Under the pieces are notes generated by a model. It did not search any database, was not told where the DNA came from, and was given only the letters and a program-made list of their open reading frames with translations. Made by a program: the position numbers and the translations under genes. Source: Haematobia irritans (taxonomy: Eukaryota > Arthropoda > Insecta > Diptera > Muscidae). Taken from it: DNA of 64,000 nt. The stretch lies in contig NC_134398.1 in assembly GCF_050003625.1 (NCBI RefSeq), forward strand, positions 93,315,248-93,379,247, written 5' to 3'. Within the stretch, counting starts at the first letter, position 1. Every line of letters begins with the position of its first letter. Positions 1 to 12,141 of this stretch are shown one piece after another.

Positions 1-2224
1 CTTGTATCTTTGAGGCTGCATCGAACACTAATCGGATACTGTCTTTATTTGGATTTGGAACTGCGAAATGAGGTAAAAATAATGTTTTTGAAGTTATACA
101 CATTTCTTCTTTGGGAGTTAAACGTCTAGCATAATTCTTTTCGAGCAAATGCTCAATTTTTGCGATATTCCATTTCAATTTTTTTCTTCTGAATTTCCGT
201 TTGATCTGTTGGAAACGACTTAGTGCATATTGGTAAGTGTTTTCAAATTTCTGGTTGGTTGATTCTAATATTTTTAGTGTCATTTCATCATCTTTTGAGA
301 TCACTGGCTTGGCGTCCAATTTAACCATACACGACTCAATATCAAAATATTCTCTCATAAGTGTCTCCAGTTTTTTATATTTATCATCGGTTCTTTATGA
401 GTGAAAAATTCTTTTAACTGTGTATTCGCTATCACTACAGGTTGGGCCATACACAACCCAACCTAATCTGGTTTTTACTGCTATAGGACCACTATTGATA
501 GTACATCTCGGTGTTTCCAATGGCACTGTTAAATATGCATGTGTTAAACTTAAAATCATTTAAGGTTTAGCTTGTTTGTAACCATTGATAGGTAAATCCG
601 ACAAATTGCTATGATCCATGTCATCAACAGAAAAAGATTGAGTTGGCAACCGATATTTGACCAAGTATACATTTAATATTTCATATTGCGTGTTGAAACT
701 GTTTTCTCCTCTAATGTACAAATTCAAAGTTTCAGTCATTTGATTGGTGAAATGCCCATTGAGCAATTTCAATTTTTCTTTATTACCTTCCAACCCAATT
801 TGTTCACCAATATCCCATTCCAACATAGCCATCATCAATAAATGCAAATATTGATATACATTTCTGTGGACCATACAGTTTAACTGGGACCATTTGGAAC
901 AGAATTTCATAATTTCTGTTCCAGCGTGTAAATTCCTCCAGGAATTTTCATCTTCAGATGATGTGGCGACACTTGTTAGGCTATCATCAACTCGGTCAGC
1001 TGGTTTATGAAGAATGGGATTGTGATGTTTCGCACAGCCATCTATGCCACAAGGCTTTTTGTTGAAACATTTTCCAAGTTGATGATAACCTTTCAAACAA
1101 AAGAAACAAAGTCGCATTTCCTTTATCTTTTTCCAACGATCATTCGCCGACAACTCTTTCAACATCTTGCAATCACCAAGATTTTGGAAATCCCCGGAAC
1201 ACACGGTACATCCTTTTGCAGTAGAGGTAGTGAATGCCGCTTTACCTTTGCTATTACCTTGTGGTCTTCTCTCCGGATTCTGTTGTTGATGCACGTGAAA
1301 GGATGACGGGAGTCCATCTGAAACCATGTTCGCTATCTGTTTTACTTTATTTAGCCATTCACAAAAATCCACCAAATCTACCGGCCTGTCCAAAGAAATA
1401 CATTTTCAGCCCACTACATTTGTTTTGACTGTGGCAGCTTTGAAACAAGTTGGCTTAATAATGTTGGGTTGCTCAAGTGGTGCTTACCATTGGCTCCAAT
1501 TTTCCTTCCGGTAAATATGGCAGTGCGCACACCTTGTCAATTTCACTCGGTATTAATTGTTAATTGATTGTGCCAATGTGACTACTATTATCTCAACATT
1601 TTTAGAACTTGATAATAGAGACTCCACCCTTTCCTTAGCTTCTCCGTACATCGCTTCACGAATTCGTATAATATTTTGCAAAGGAGTGTATTCAAAATCT
1701 GCTGTTATTTGACGAAAGTCTTCTAAAAATGTGGGTCATTCTTCCGGCCTCCAAATGCCTCGAAATTTAGGCAAAGGATAAAATTTGGCTTTGTGTGACG
1801 TCGAACCATGGCTGCTGGAAGAGTTATTAGTAAGAGACTCACCTGTGTTAGATGCTCCTATGCTTTGTGTTGAAGTCTGACTCATAGCATCTGGATCTGG
1901 TGGAGCTGTCCTAATCATCTCAACACCTCGCACCTTTTCTGTAACTGTAGCGATTTCTTTTTGCAATCTTTGTTGCGGTTTGTTCCCCTTGTGCAGCGAT
2001 TAGTTTTTGAACGGTAGTCCTTTGCTGTGCCATTTGCCTTTGCATACTCGCCAATACCTGCATCACATCTGTTTGGTTTCCTTGTTGTTGGTGTGTTAAG
2101 GTTTGTTGGTTACTAGATGTTGAACTTGAAGCACTTGGAAACTTTCCATGTTTACGGGCTGCTCAAATCTCTTGGGTGGAATTCCTTTTGATGTCCGTTC
2201 GCTTTTCTTCGGCGATTCCGACAT
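1..2224 (-). mobile_element. BEL/Pao retrotransposon, 5' half, decayed
   Basis: Read on the minus strand, a Gag start (MSESPKKSERTSKG) lies at 2224. It is followed by a capsid-like piece with the BEL hallmark LPKFRG near 1780, a zinc-finger block (about 1000-1230), a protease region, and the start of reverse transcriptase ending in RLVFDAASK at the window edge. This order is typical of BEL/Pao. Stops and frameshifts separate the pieces, so the copy is non-functional. It is a different family from the BEL/Pao copy at 56942-63335, because the zinc-finger residues differ. The rest of the element lies left of base 1. No 5' LTR could be delimited upstream of the Gag start. Confidence 0.8.
560..1393 (-). 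pseudogene. BEL/Pao Gag C-terminus and protease region
   Basis: This open stretch of 277 codons carries a Cys/His block (CTVCSGDFQNLGDC, then CFFCLKGYHQLGKC, then CGIDGCAKHHNPILH) typical of BEL/Pao Gag. These knuckles bind nucleic acid. They are followed by a region with the spacing of the aspartic protease, in which the expected D-x-G-S/A active site is not visible in frame, probably because of a frameshift just upstream of the LEWDIGEQIG segment. It ends at a stop, while pol-like coding resumes nearer the window edge with an interrupted frame. It is a relic within the larger element and not an independent gene. Confidence 0.7.
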
Positions 2225-2246
2225 AATTCAATCGTAAATACAATGT

Positions 2247-2305
2247 GTACTTAACAGAGACACAATTTATTTGTGACACAATTTATTTGTGTCTCTGTTA
2301 AGTAC
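2247..2305. repeat. 19-bp perfect inverted repeat beside the BEL Gag start
   Basis: The arms GTACTTAACAGAGACACAA (2247-2265) and its exact reverse complement (2287-2305) are separated by 21 bases that repeat CACAATTTATTTGTG. It sits about 25 bp upstream of the minus-strand BEL Gag start, where the LTR end and primer site would be expected. It could be a rearranged LTR edge, but no LTR partner is in the window. Confidence 0.6.
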
Positions 2306-2312
2306 GCCGTTC

Positions 2313-4092
2313 GATTAGCTTTTCCAATATCGTTCTCCACTATTTCTTGAGGCCAATAAGACGAAAAGGCCAACCACATTAGGACGAATAAAGCCACAAG
2401 AAAGAACAAAGATGTCGTCATAAAGAATAAAAACACCAGTACAGAACATTCGTTTTGTGGAATTTGTTCTCAAAAAAATCGTTTAATTAAAAAATTATAC
2501 ATTGATACAAATTTGAAGTCTTCGTGTTTGACGACATAACCTTACGAACGACAGATAAATTGTGATGCAATATTACAAGATCATGTATCACGTAAAACCA
2601 ATTCAAATGTTGGCTGCACTTCAATCAAATTGCCGTTAACAACAACATAAATATCGTACCCTTTTATACATAAAAATCGTACCAACTAATAGGGTTATCA
2701 TTTCGATAATTCTGATGAATCCGGGGTTTCAACAATTACACTAGGCAAATATTTGACCAAAATAAGTGTCAAACTTGTTTCCAGAATCACCTTCGAAATA
2801 TCTGGATACCAGTTTTGGAAAATAATTCTACCATGATGTTACATATTCAATATAAGCTAAAGATGGTACTTGGTTTTACTGTGGCGACGATTTCTTTTTT
2901 GATTTCTGTCAAATATTTACCCAGTGTGACCATACCGTAACTGGTTTCCCCTCCGAGAAGTTGTAATTCCTAGACCTCTGCATTTGACCTGTAGATATTT
3001 TACTGTAAGACTTTCCAACGTTTACATGAAATTTGTGGATAAATCCTATTTCTGATACTGATTGCTTGTTTATGGTGCGGGCATTAGTTTTCCAAAATCC
3101 ATCAATGAGGAAAAATGAACTTTGTTTATCAGGTATTTAATAGATTACGCATCAGATGTGTAATATATACAAGTTTGATCAATTTGGCATTTAATTCGTT
3201 AAATAGATTGAAATATGTGCAGTTTGGTCGACGAATTGAAAAGTGAATGCAATGTATTTATAATGCGTAGTGGTTAGCACATTAATTACACTAGAAAATT
3301 CGACGTGGTAAGTACGAATACATTCTAAAATATTGATTACTTTTAGAGTTTTACTCTCAGTTAGTGAACAAACAAAATTCTTTCCATTTTGATTAACTAC
3401 CCAGGGTGTTCTTAAGACGCTGTGAGTTGTAAGAAGTTTTGGCAAGTGTAATTTGTATGTAATGGAATATAAATCCGTATATTAATATTCGTTTCAGCGC
3501 AATACTCGTATCTATATGAAAAAGTTATATACGAATGCAAAAAAAAAAACTGTGATTTAATCCTCCATACAAAATTGCAATAAATTTGCCAAACGGGAAG
3601 AGATAGAAAACCCAGATTTCAACCAAAGATACACTGAAACAATAGCTTTCGAGGGGTATTCTTCGGAATCGTAAAACGCAGCATATACGACACAGATGGA
3701 AATGAGTCAATTGCAGCCAAATGGAAAAGTATGGGCATCCTTTTATGTTATATGTGTGTTGGATGGCAACCATGCAAATATATATTTATATTTATGTATT
3801 GAAATGTCATATTCTTTTAGATTATCCTTTCACTATTCTTATTGTAAGATTGGCGAAGAGGAGAAAAGATTAATTAAACAAATCTCAGTCAAAATTTAAA
3901 GCGAATAACAAAAGTCTCCAAATTATTACGATTTTATTAAAGAGCTCTCCAATTTTTTTTCGTTCGTAAATTAAACCAAAGAAAATTTTCAACAACACGG
4001 GAAAAACTTGGTTAGTTAAAAATGGATGAAATGTTAAAACAATTCAAAAAAACTCATCCAAATGCAAGCCCAGCAGGAGCAGAACAATAACT
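2313..4092. other. No recognisable feature
   Basis: AT-rich sequence of about 1.8 kb with only short open frames of biased composition on both strands. I see no domain motif, terminal repeat or RNA gene. It may contain the lost 5' LTR of the neighbouring BEL element or unique intergenic DNA. Confidence 0.4.
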
Positions 4093-4665
4093 ACACACAA
4101 AAAATTATCACCGAAGTTTTTCCAATTAAACATTTAATTGAATTTGGAAACGGATTCAATTAATATGTTAATTGATTCAATTAATTATTTAATCAAATCC
4201 GAATAAAAACCAATTTAAAAAAATGATTGATATTTGTTACGTTTCCAATGAAAATATTAATTGATTCAATCAATTTGTTCATCAATTCGGAAATAAATTT
4301 CAATTTATTTCCGTCTTTGTGTTTTGTGGTATTGTAAAAATGGAAAACATCTACGTAGGTAAGCAATTATGAAATGTGAATACAGTTTTCCATTGAAGCG
4401 TGTTTATATCATTTTTTAGTTCGTGAAATTGACCAATCAATCCCATCATTTTATCAAATATATAGGAATATAAGAATATGTTTGCAATCAAAAGGTGGGT
4501 ACCGTATTTATCTTTTAAAATTGTAAAATTTTTTCACTCCTAGTTTTCTTAAAACCAAGAGCGGTATGGGTTTGTTGGAAGATTCACATTGAAGTTGCGA
4601 AGTAACGTTGGCATTAAACTGCATTTTTGTTTTACCTGCCTTTTTCAGTTTGAACCCAAGTAGAG
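4093..4665 (+). mobile_element. Truncated AT-rich non-autonomous element (copy 1)
   Basis: It begins with ACACACAAAAAATTATCACC and then a subterminal block of repeated CAATTAAT/ATTGATT words. Both are nearly identical to the left end of the element at 6573-10320. From about 4315 it matches 8806-9210 of that copy, including GTATTGTAAAAATGGAAAAC and the run ACCAAGAGCGGTATGGGTT. Relative to copy 2 the middle is missing, and similarity stops near 4665, so it is internally deleted and truncated on the right. No transposase is visible. The superfamily is unknown. Confidence 0.65.
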
Positions 4666-4833
4666 AGAAGAGCTTAGCCGAGACATCATTCGTTGCAAGC
4701 AGACGCGAAATTAAAGCTCTTGAATAAATTGGATATTTTTTTTCATAAACACAACATCTAAAATATTAACACTTTTTAAATCATTTGAGTGAGATTTGAT
4801 TTCACTTAAATGGTATTAAATTCATGAGATAAC

Positions 4834-5952
4834 ATGGACTTAAATTGTGGAAAATGTAAAACCACTTGCGGAGACACGGAAGTAAGGTGCATCAGTTTTT
4901 GCGGAAAATTGTTTCATATGAAATGTGTTGGCTTATCAAAGTACGAGTGCGATGCAATTTTTAAACACCATAATATTAAATTTTATTGTGATTCTTGTAT
5001 TAACTTTATGCTGGTCACAAATGAAAATTATAAACATTTATTGTCAATGGTTATTGAAAATGAAGCAAAAATAACTAGCGAAATTAACAAAAACAACCAG
5101 TATGTGGAGAAACGAGTTGAAGAGGCAAAGATAGAAATTATGAGCGAGCTGAAAAATAACAAAGCTAATCCAGGAGTACAAACATATGCAGACAAGCTTA
5201 AATCTACCAACAATGTACCCGTTATTTTGAAACCAAAAAATAAGCAGAACAGTGAGACAACTGAGAGAGAGGTAAAAGAGAGGATTAAACCTTCAGCACT
5301 CAATTTACAAGTAAAAGGAATAACGAAGAGAAATGATGGTATGATAGCTATAAGATGCGATAACGAGAGTGCAACGAACGTTTTAAGAGAACAAATTAAA
5401 GAGAAAATGGGAGAAAATTACGAGGTACAATCACCATCAATGAGAAAACCGAAACTGTTAATTGCAGGTTTATGCGAGGAGTTGGATAAAGGTTCAGTCG
5501 TTGCAGCTATAAGAAAACAAAACAATATACAATGCAATTATTTGGAATGTGTCAAGGTATACAGGTCATATAAAAATCGAAACACATTTAACGCCATAAT
5601 TGAGACTGATGGAGAGGGATTTAAGGAAATTATGGATAAACAGAAAATTAATATTGAGTTGGATAGATGTCCTGTATATGAAAGTTTGAAAGTTTTAAGA
5701 TGCTTCAAATGTTGGGGATTCGCTCACACGTCGAAACATTTCAAAAGTGAAAATCAAGTATGTGCTAAATGCAGTGAGGTTGGCCACTCATACAGAGAGT
5801 GTAATAATAACATATCCAAATGCATAAATTGTTTAAAGGCAAAAGAGAGGTTACATTTGTCGGATATAGACATCAATCATGATTGTCGATATACTGGGTG
5901 CCGTGTTCTGAAACGTAGAGAAAGAATAGAAGCAGAAAGGGTGCAATACTAG
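4834..5952 (+). CDS. CR1-like LINE ORF1 protein (PHD finger and zinc knuckles)
   Basis: An intact 372-codon frame with ATG start. Residues 5-56 hold a C4HC3-like PHD finger (CGKCKTTCG... FHMKCVGL... FYCDSC), followed by a Lys/Glu-rich, partly coiled-coil stretch, a central RRM-like region, and CCHC-type knuckles near residues 285-340 (CFKCWGFAH, CAKCSEVGHSYREC, CINCLK). This layout fits nucleic-acid-binding ORF1 proteins of CR1-type non-LTR retrotransposons, which package the LINE RNA. The frame ends in a single TAG and continues open, in the same frame, straight into the endonuclease of ORF2. The LINE 5' end is probably near 4670. What is uncertain is the exact clade, since the reverse transcriptase is largely missing. 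Confidence 0.8.
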   Translation: MDLNCGKCKTTCGDTEVRCISFCGKLFHMKCVGLSKYECDAIFKHHNIKFYCDSCINFMLVTNENYKHLLSMVIENEAKITSEINKNNQYVEKRVEEAKIEIMSELKNNKANPGVQTYADKLKSTNNVPVILKPKNKQNSETTEREVKERIKPSALNLQVKGITKRNDGMIAIRCDNESATNVLREQIKEKMGENYEVQSPSMRKPKLLIAGLCEELDKGSVVAAIRKQNNIQCNYLECVKVYRSYKNRNTFNAIIETDGEGFKEIMDKQKINIELDRCPVYESLKVLRCFKCWGFAHTSKHFKSENQVCAKCSEVGHSYRECNNNISKCINCLKAKERLHLSDIDINHDCRYTGCRVLKRRERIEAERVQY

Positions 5953-5958
5953 CAACCA
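5950..5958 (+). promoter_or_regulatory. Candidate stop-codon readthrough site TAG-CAA-CCA
   Basis: The ORF1 stop is TAG followed directly by CAA CCA, which fits the UAG-CAR-YYA readthrough consensus known from tobacco mosaic virus and others. The frame stays open after the TAG, and endonuclease sequence (LYINIGGL... FICLSETHLTAD) starts about 11 codons later with no ATG between. Readthrough would yield an ORF1-ORF2 fusion. This rests on sequence context only. Confidence 0.5.
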
Positions 5959-6086
5959 AAGGATATAAGTGGATTGTACATAAATATTGGTGGTTTATGT
6001 GCTAACTTTGAGGATCTGGAAGTAATACTTGGTGAAAATTATTTTGACTTTATTTGCTTGAGTGAAACACACCTAACTGCAGACTT

Positions 6087-6183
6087 GCCCCCATATTCAT
6101 AAAAGTTAACATAAACTTTAAACCTACTATTACCATACAAATTCCTTCGATAAAGCTACAGTAGATTATTATGAATATAGGCA
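6087..6183. mobile_element. 97-bp MITE with 2-bp TT duplication
   Basis: The inverted ends are GCCCCCATATTCATAA on the left and TTATGAATATAGGCA on the right, flanked by TT on both sides (6085-6086 and 6184-6185). Deleting one TT and the element rejoins the endonuclease codons GAC TTG GAA GAT. A reversed relative, with ATTTGTATGGTAATAGTAG and ACTTTTATGAATA, lies at about 8238-8300. Confidence 0.7.
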
Positions 6184-6958
6184 TTGGAAGATAGAGAATT
6201 CTCTATTCAAAACTACAATATTTTGAGATGTGATGGTGATTCTAGGCATACGGGTGGTGTGGCTCTTTACATAAAAGATTCATGGCAATCAAGAGTTATT
6301 GAATGTATAGCAATTGATAAGACGATTTGGTGGCTTAAAGTGGAAATCTGGAAAAGTTATATAAAAATTTTTATTGCTGGTGTTTACAGATCGCCAAATA
6401 GACTGAACAGCTCAGAAGAGATATTCTGTAACTTCTTTGAAAACCAAATTAGTGGAAATGACATTGGTATTATTGTTGGCGATTTCAACATAAATTGGAA
6501 TGAAATTTCTACAAAGCGACAAAAAATTGAGGAAATAATAAATGATAATTTTTTAACCAAATTGTAAACCAACACACAAAAAATTATCACCAAAATTTTT
6601 TCAATTAAACACTTAATTGAATTTGGAAACGGATTCAATTAATATGTTAATTGATTCAATTAATTATTTAATCAAATCCGAATAAAAACCAATTAAAAAA
6701 ATGATTGATATTTGTTACGTTTCCAATTAAAATATTAAATGATTCAATCAATTTGTTAATCAATTCGGAAATAATTTTCAATTACAAACGTGATTGAAAT
6801 TTTTTCCGTTTCCAATTACACATGTGATTGATCCAATCACCTTTGTGATTGAAACTGAATAATTTTGAGCAATGGAAAGAGCGAAAAGAGAACAAGAGAA
6901 TGGGTATTTATTCAACAATGTATGATGGAGAGATCAGTCTGTGGAAGTAACTCGTAAC

Positions 6959-8591
6959 CAGCGTTACCAGAATTGTTTCACCAAAAACCGCTAGATTTGT
7001 CCAAAAAACTAGCCAAAAAAAGCTAAAAAATTTAAAAAAATAGCTAGAAAAAAAGCTAAATTTTTTTTGTATCAAAAGTCACATTTTTGATTGAAATTTA
7101 ACAAACTTAAAGGCTTTATTTCACTTAAAATGCATATTATTTTAATTGTATTCAATTTAATTCCATTTCTGTGAGACTGTAAGAAAATCTAAGTCATATT
7201 AGCTCTGTTGGCGTACTCGATACATTTTGATTACTATCACAAATTTTTACTGGAAGTCCTTCGTTTATATTTCCTTGTAAAAACATTTTTCCCAGTGAAC
7301 TTGCAATTGTCAGTTGGTTAATCATGTCACATAGAACTGCATTAGAAAATATCTATATATTTCGTTTTAACTGAATTAATGATAAATTCGTGAACGTGTA
7401 CACTTTTCCTAATTTTACCCAAGCGAATAAAACCCATTCTAACTGTCTTGCAAGTTTATAATGAGTAACTTTTATTCGAAAATTTCCCAAAACCTATTGT
7501 TGTCCAATTTTCGTAAATGTAAATCCATCCCATCCCACTACGAATTTTTTATTGCATTTTTTGGTGTTAAAAAAAATAATACCACATTCAAAAACTTTAT
7601 TTCCTTAATTATTTCTATGTTCGGTTCCAAAGATTTTGTACACTAATAATTTTTGTATTGATTCCGAGTCAAATTTGAATTTATTCGTTTTCTCAGCTTT
7701 TTCTTCATGAGCTATCACAGTGCTTTAAAAACGTGCTAACGAAAACTTAAATTTTCAAATTCAGACTCGACTTTAAGTAGAAATTATTCTATGCATAAGT
7801 TTTTAAAATAAAATGTTGAAAACCTCTTCTATTTTTGAACGTTATTTTGGTTTGTGGTCAAGATACAAAAACTCCACAAATTTAGACTATTAATTTTAAG
7901 AATTTTTTAGAATTGACCCTAGCCTTCTTTTATGAAAAGATACCCATTTTTAAGTTGAATCACTTAACTATAAGGACAAAACGACTTTATCGGCTTTTGG
8001 ACAAGGAAAACAGTTTATATAAGAGAAATTCACAAATGCTATTATAACCAAAATTCGCGTTCGTATTTTAAGGACATGAAATCTTTGGCCTCACGGCAAT
8101 ATTTTTACAGTGTACAAATCAATTCACATCTACTATTTTAATGTAGTAATATCATAATAACTTTAGAATATTATAATAACATAAAAAGGGTAAACGAGCC
8201 AAATGCTAACATTCCTAATAATTTAATGACGTTTATATAAGGAATTTGTATGGTAATAGTAGATTTAAAGTTTACGATAACTTTTATGAATACGAGGCAA
8301 GAACTTTACAACCAGGTGTATTTGCTGCAAAATGCTGGAATAATTATTAATGTTTCAATTGAGATTTGAAACATGTGAAAACCCTTATTCTGGCAGCAAG
8401 GCTTAGATAAAAACGAAGTTTTATCCATATTTCAATAGGAACATGTCGAAAATAAAAAAAGCCAAAAATAGCTAAAAGGGTCATGAAAAAAAAGCCAGAA
8501 AAAAAGCTAAAAGCTAAATGCATTTTTTTCCCGCTAAACGTCTTCAAAAAAAGCCAAATCTAGCGGGAAAAAAGCTAAATTGGCAACGCTG
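6959..8591. mobile_element. hAT-like non-autonomous element with 8-bp target duplication
   Basis: The flanks are a perfect duplication CTCGTAAC (6951-6958 and 8592-8599). The ends are inverted: CAGCGTTACCAGAATT on the left and the complement of CAGCGTTGCCAATT on the right. An 8-bp duplication plus CAG-type ends is characteristic of hAT transposons. The roughly 1.63-kb interior has purine-rich AAAAAAGCTA repeats near both ends and no transposase. It contains a reversed relative of the 97-bp MITE near 8238-8300. The superfamily call is inferred from ends and duplication only. Confidence 0.8.
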
Positions 8592-8832
8592 CTCGTAACG
8601 AACGGTTGGGTTTTTGTTTTTCGCGTAAATTGAAAAACATGATTGGCGACATTCTGTCTGCTGCATTCAAAATGTGTGCATAAATATTTTGAACGCAACA
8701 ACAAATCATAGCAAAGGGTTGAAACAAATAAAGTGTGCAACAACAAACGGCAACGTGGTAAAGGTTTGAAAAAAAATATATGACAGAACGCATTTGAAAT
8801 TACCTGTGTTTGTGTTTTGTGGTATTGTAAAA

Positions 8833-8866
8833 ATGGAAAACAATCTACGTTTATTGAAGGTAAGAA
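8833..8866 (+). other. Exon-like segment with splice donor in the AT-rich element
   Basis: ATGGAAAACAATCTACG opens a short frame that meets AAG|GTAAGA, a good insect splice donor, nine codons later. The corresponding site in copy 1 (4340) reads ATGGAAAACATCTACGTAG|GTAAGC and is shifted in frame. A pyrimidine-rich TTTCTTTTAG acceptor-like site lies near 8952. It could be a captured host first exon or a relic of the autonomous parent. Evidence is weak. Confidence 0.25.
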
Positions 8867-11146
8867 ATTGTGAAATGTGAATACCGTTTTCCATTGAAGC
8901 CTGTTTACATTAAACGGACTATAATAATATATTTTTTATTCATTTCTTTTAGTGACCAATTTTATTTCGTGAAATTGACCAATCAATCCCATCAACTCCA
9001 TCATTTTATCAAATATATAATAATATGTTTGCAATAAAAAAGTGGGTACCGTATTGATCTTTTAAAATTATAAATTTTTTTCACTCCTAGTTTTCTTAAA
9101 ACCAAGAGCGGTATGGGTTTGTTGGAAGATTCACCTTGAAGTTGCGAAGTAGCGTTGGCATTAAATTGCATTTTTGTTTTACCTGCCTTTGTCAGTTTGA
9201 ACCCAAGTAGAGAGCAGTATATCTGGTATATAAACTAATGAGCTGAATTATGTAATGGTAAAAAAGTTCTTTCTTTTGGATTTAAAAATATGAAAAATTT
9301 CAGAAAATAATAAAAATATGTATTTTCCATTTATATTTTTTCTATTTCCAGAATTTGCAAATTATCATCAATATAATACCAAATATTACATTGCTTTCCC
9401 ATTATTTTTGTCTTTGATTGGTTCAAATTTTAATAGACGATTTTAATGTGTGGAAATTTTGGAAAGGAATTGTTACTAAAATTAAATTGCCGAGCTCCTT
9501 AATACACCTTTTTATGCTAAAAGACTACAACTGCAAAAGAAGATTATAAATCTGCAACCTGGAACTAAGACTTGAACTTGATATTCTATGCAGGTAATGT
9601 TTAACAAAATTAACTTTTAATTGAACAAAATTAAATTCGAATTATTCTGTTTACTTTCAGAAAAACTAATTTAGCTTACAGGCTGCTGATTTATTGGAAA
9701 TCTAGTCGCATCTACATATTAGAAGGAACATGTTAACATGGTTATTATTATAAGGAAGATAATGATTTATATAATTTATTTTTTCACCCTATAGTTGTTA
9801 TTGATAGTAGTTGTATTTGTAAGTTATGTTAGAACAAAACATAAATGACAAGAACCAAATTTATTTGTCTATTGCATAATTCAAAAAATAATAAAATATT
9901 AAATATGTTTTATAAGAAACACATATTTTCTTTTATTTCAAAAGAAAAAAAAACTAAATACGATTTTGTGGTCGCAATATATAAATTTTTTGATCGAAAT
10001 TTATAGCCAATTTCAATTAATTATTTAATTGAATGAATCAAATAGTTGATTGATTTTTGTCGCGAAATTAATTAAAATTTTAATTGATTCAATTAAAACT
10101 GTGAATTTTATGTTAAAAATCAATCACGTTTTTAATTGATTAAATCACACAATTAATTGATTCCGTGACAAAATTCAATTAAATTTTTAATTAAAAATCG
10201 TGTTGGTTTTCAATCAAAATGGGTGATTGATACTATCATTTTCGTGATTGAAGAAATTTCAATTAAAAAAATGATTGAATCCGCGATTTTCGTGATTGAA
10301 ATCAAAATTTTTTTTGTGTGAACCTACCAGAAATACTAGTACGACTTCAACCTTAATTGATTATGTAGTAACCAATATTGACCTATGTACTGCAAAAACC
10401 TGTACAAACCTCAAAATTAGCGACCACGAGTCAATTGAAGTTAAGTTTCCATCAAAAAGAGAGACAGTTATCACAACTAAGAATATCCAAATATTGCGTT
10501 ACAACGAGGACCTTTTCCGAAGAACCATAGTTAATGATGACATTTATTACTACCATCCTGTAAATTATGTTGATGACTACGCCGAACGTCTGTTTGAAAG
10601 TATTAATAGGGCTTTGCATCCAATGATATGCACGAAGGAAACAAAATCAAAAAAATTACCAAACTATTGGTTTAGTAGCAATTTAAAGAGAATGAAAGTT
10701 CACAAAGAACAATTACATCAAAGAACTGTATGGATACACGATAATACTAGTTGGGAAAATTATAGGCATTTCAGAAATCAATACAAATCACACTTCGTAG
10801 TGCTAAGGAAACTTTTATTAGTAATAAAATTGATACTTGCACAGATCAACGGTCAATGTGGAAAACTATAAAAGAATTTGTACTTAAGAAAGATGATACC
10901 CATATTAAGAAAATAAAAGTAAGTGGATCCCTCATATCTGATGAGAAACGCATAGCTGAAGAAATGAACAAATTTTTTATAGAGAGTGTAGAAGAAATAG
11001 TCAGCAGTATACCCCCGATCAAGTATGAAAATAATATTTCACACATTCCAAAGGAGAACTTCAAATTCAAATTTATAAATACCAATGATTTGAAATCTTT
11101 ATTAAAGGGAATGAATCAAAAAAAGATCAAAATTTTCTTTCAGTAA

Positions 11147-11421
11147 AAATTCTATTAACCCTTGTGTATGTGATAACACTGGAAGCGATACCAGCGTGAT
11201 GAGGTCCCGTGGGACCTACAATAAACAAAGGATGGTAGAGAGGTTATCCCTACGATATTTTTCGATCATTTACTGTAGGTGGACTCTTCTATAATGCACA
11301 AATTGCATATATAAACATTTGGTTGTAAATATAGAGTTTTATTTAATTTTTAATAGGATACCGGTAATGTTAAAATCTTTGGTTTGTATACTAGTGGCCC
11401 TGATGTTTGACGCAGGCGTGG
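11147..11421. other. No recognisable feature
   Basis: About 275 bp of non-coding sequence between the truncated LINE and the palindrome. The only local structure seen is a short hairpin, GGTCCCGTGGGACC, near 11202. Confidence 0.4.
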
Positions 11422-12112
<691 letters not shown>

Positions 12113-12141
12113 CCACTGCCGTGTATAGCCAATGCACAATT

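Larger units (their letters stand above)
6573..10320. mobile_element. AT-rich non-autonomous DNA element (copy 2)
   Basis: Its ends are inverted: CACACAAAAAATT at 6573 and AATTTTTTTTGTGTG ending at 10320. Both subterminal regions (about 6595-6850 and 10005-10310) are built from repeated TTAATTGATT/AATCAATTAA words, as in copy 1 and at 34592. It interrupts the CR1-like endonuclease between KL and the EPTRNTSTTSTLIDY segment, which resumes in frame. Possible short AACC-like flank duplications are unclear. A hAT-like insertion occupies 6959-8591, so the element's own length is about 2.1 kb. No transposase is seen. The segment 8806-9210 is shared with copy 1 and looks gene-like (see the exon-like feature). 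Confidence 0.7.
5953..11146 (+). pseudogene. CR1-like LINE ORF2, endonuclease and start of reverse transcriptase, interrupted
   Basis: The APE-type endonuclease is spread over 5953-6086, 6184-6567 and 10321-10450. Motifs are CLSETHLTAD, VYRSPN, GDFNINW and KISDHESIEV, with the linker to reverse transcriptase continuing to about 11146 (MWKTIKEFV... NKFFIESVEEI... LLKGMNQKK). A 97-bp MITE at 6087 and a 3.7-kb AT-rich element at 6573 split the gene. Removing the MITE with its TT duplication restores the frame exactly. A frameshift lies near 10850. The gene stops at the beginning of the reverse transcriptase domain, and nothing recognisable follows up to the palindrome at 11422. The LINE 3' end at 14810-15640 could belong to the same family. 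Confidence 0.75.

Noticed and set aside
3191..3773. Small minus-strand frames as host genes
   Set aside because: They are short, low-complexity, lack motifs, and fit chance frames in AT-rich DNA.
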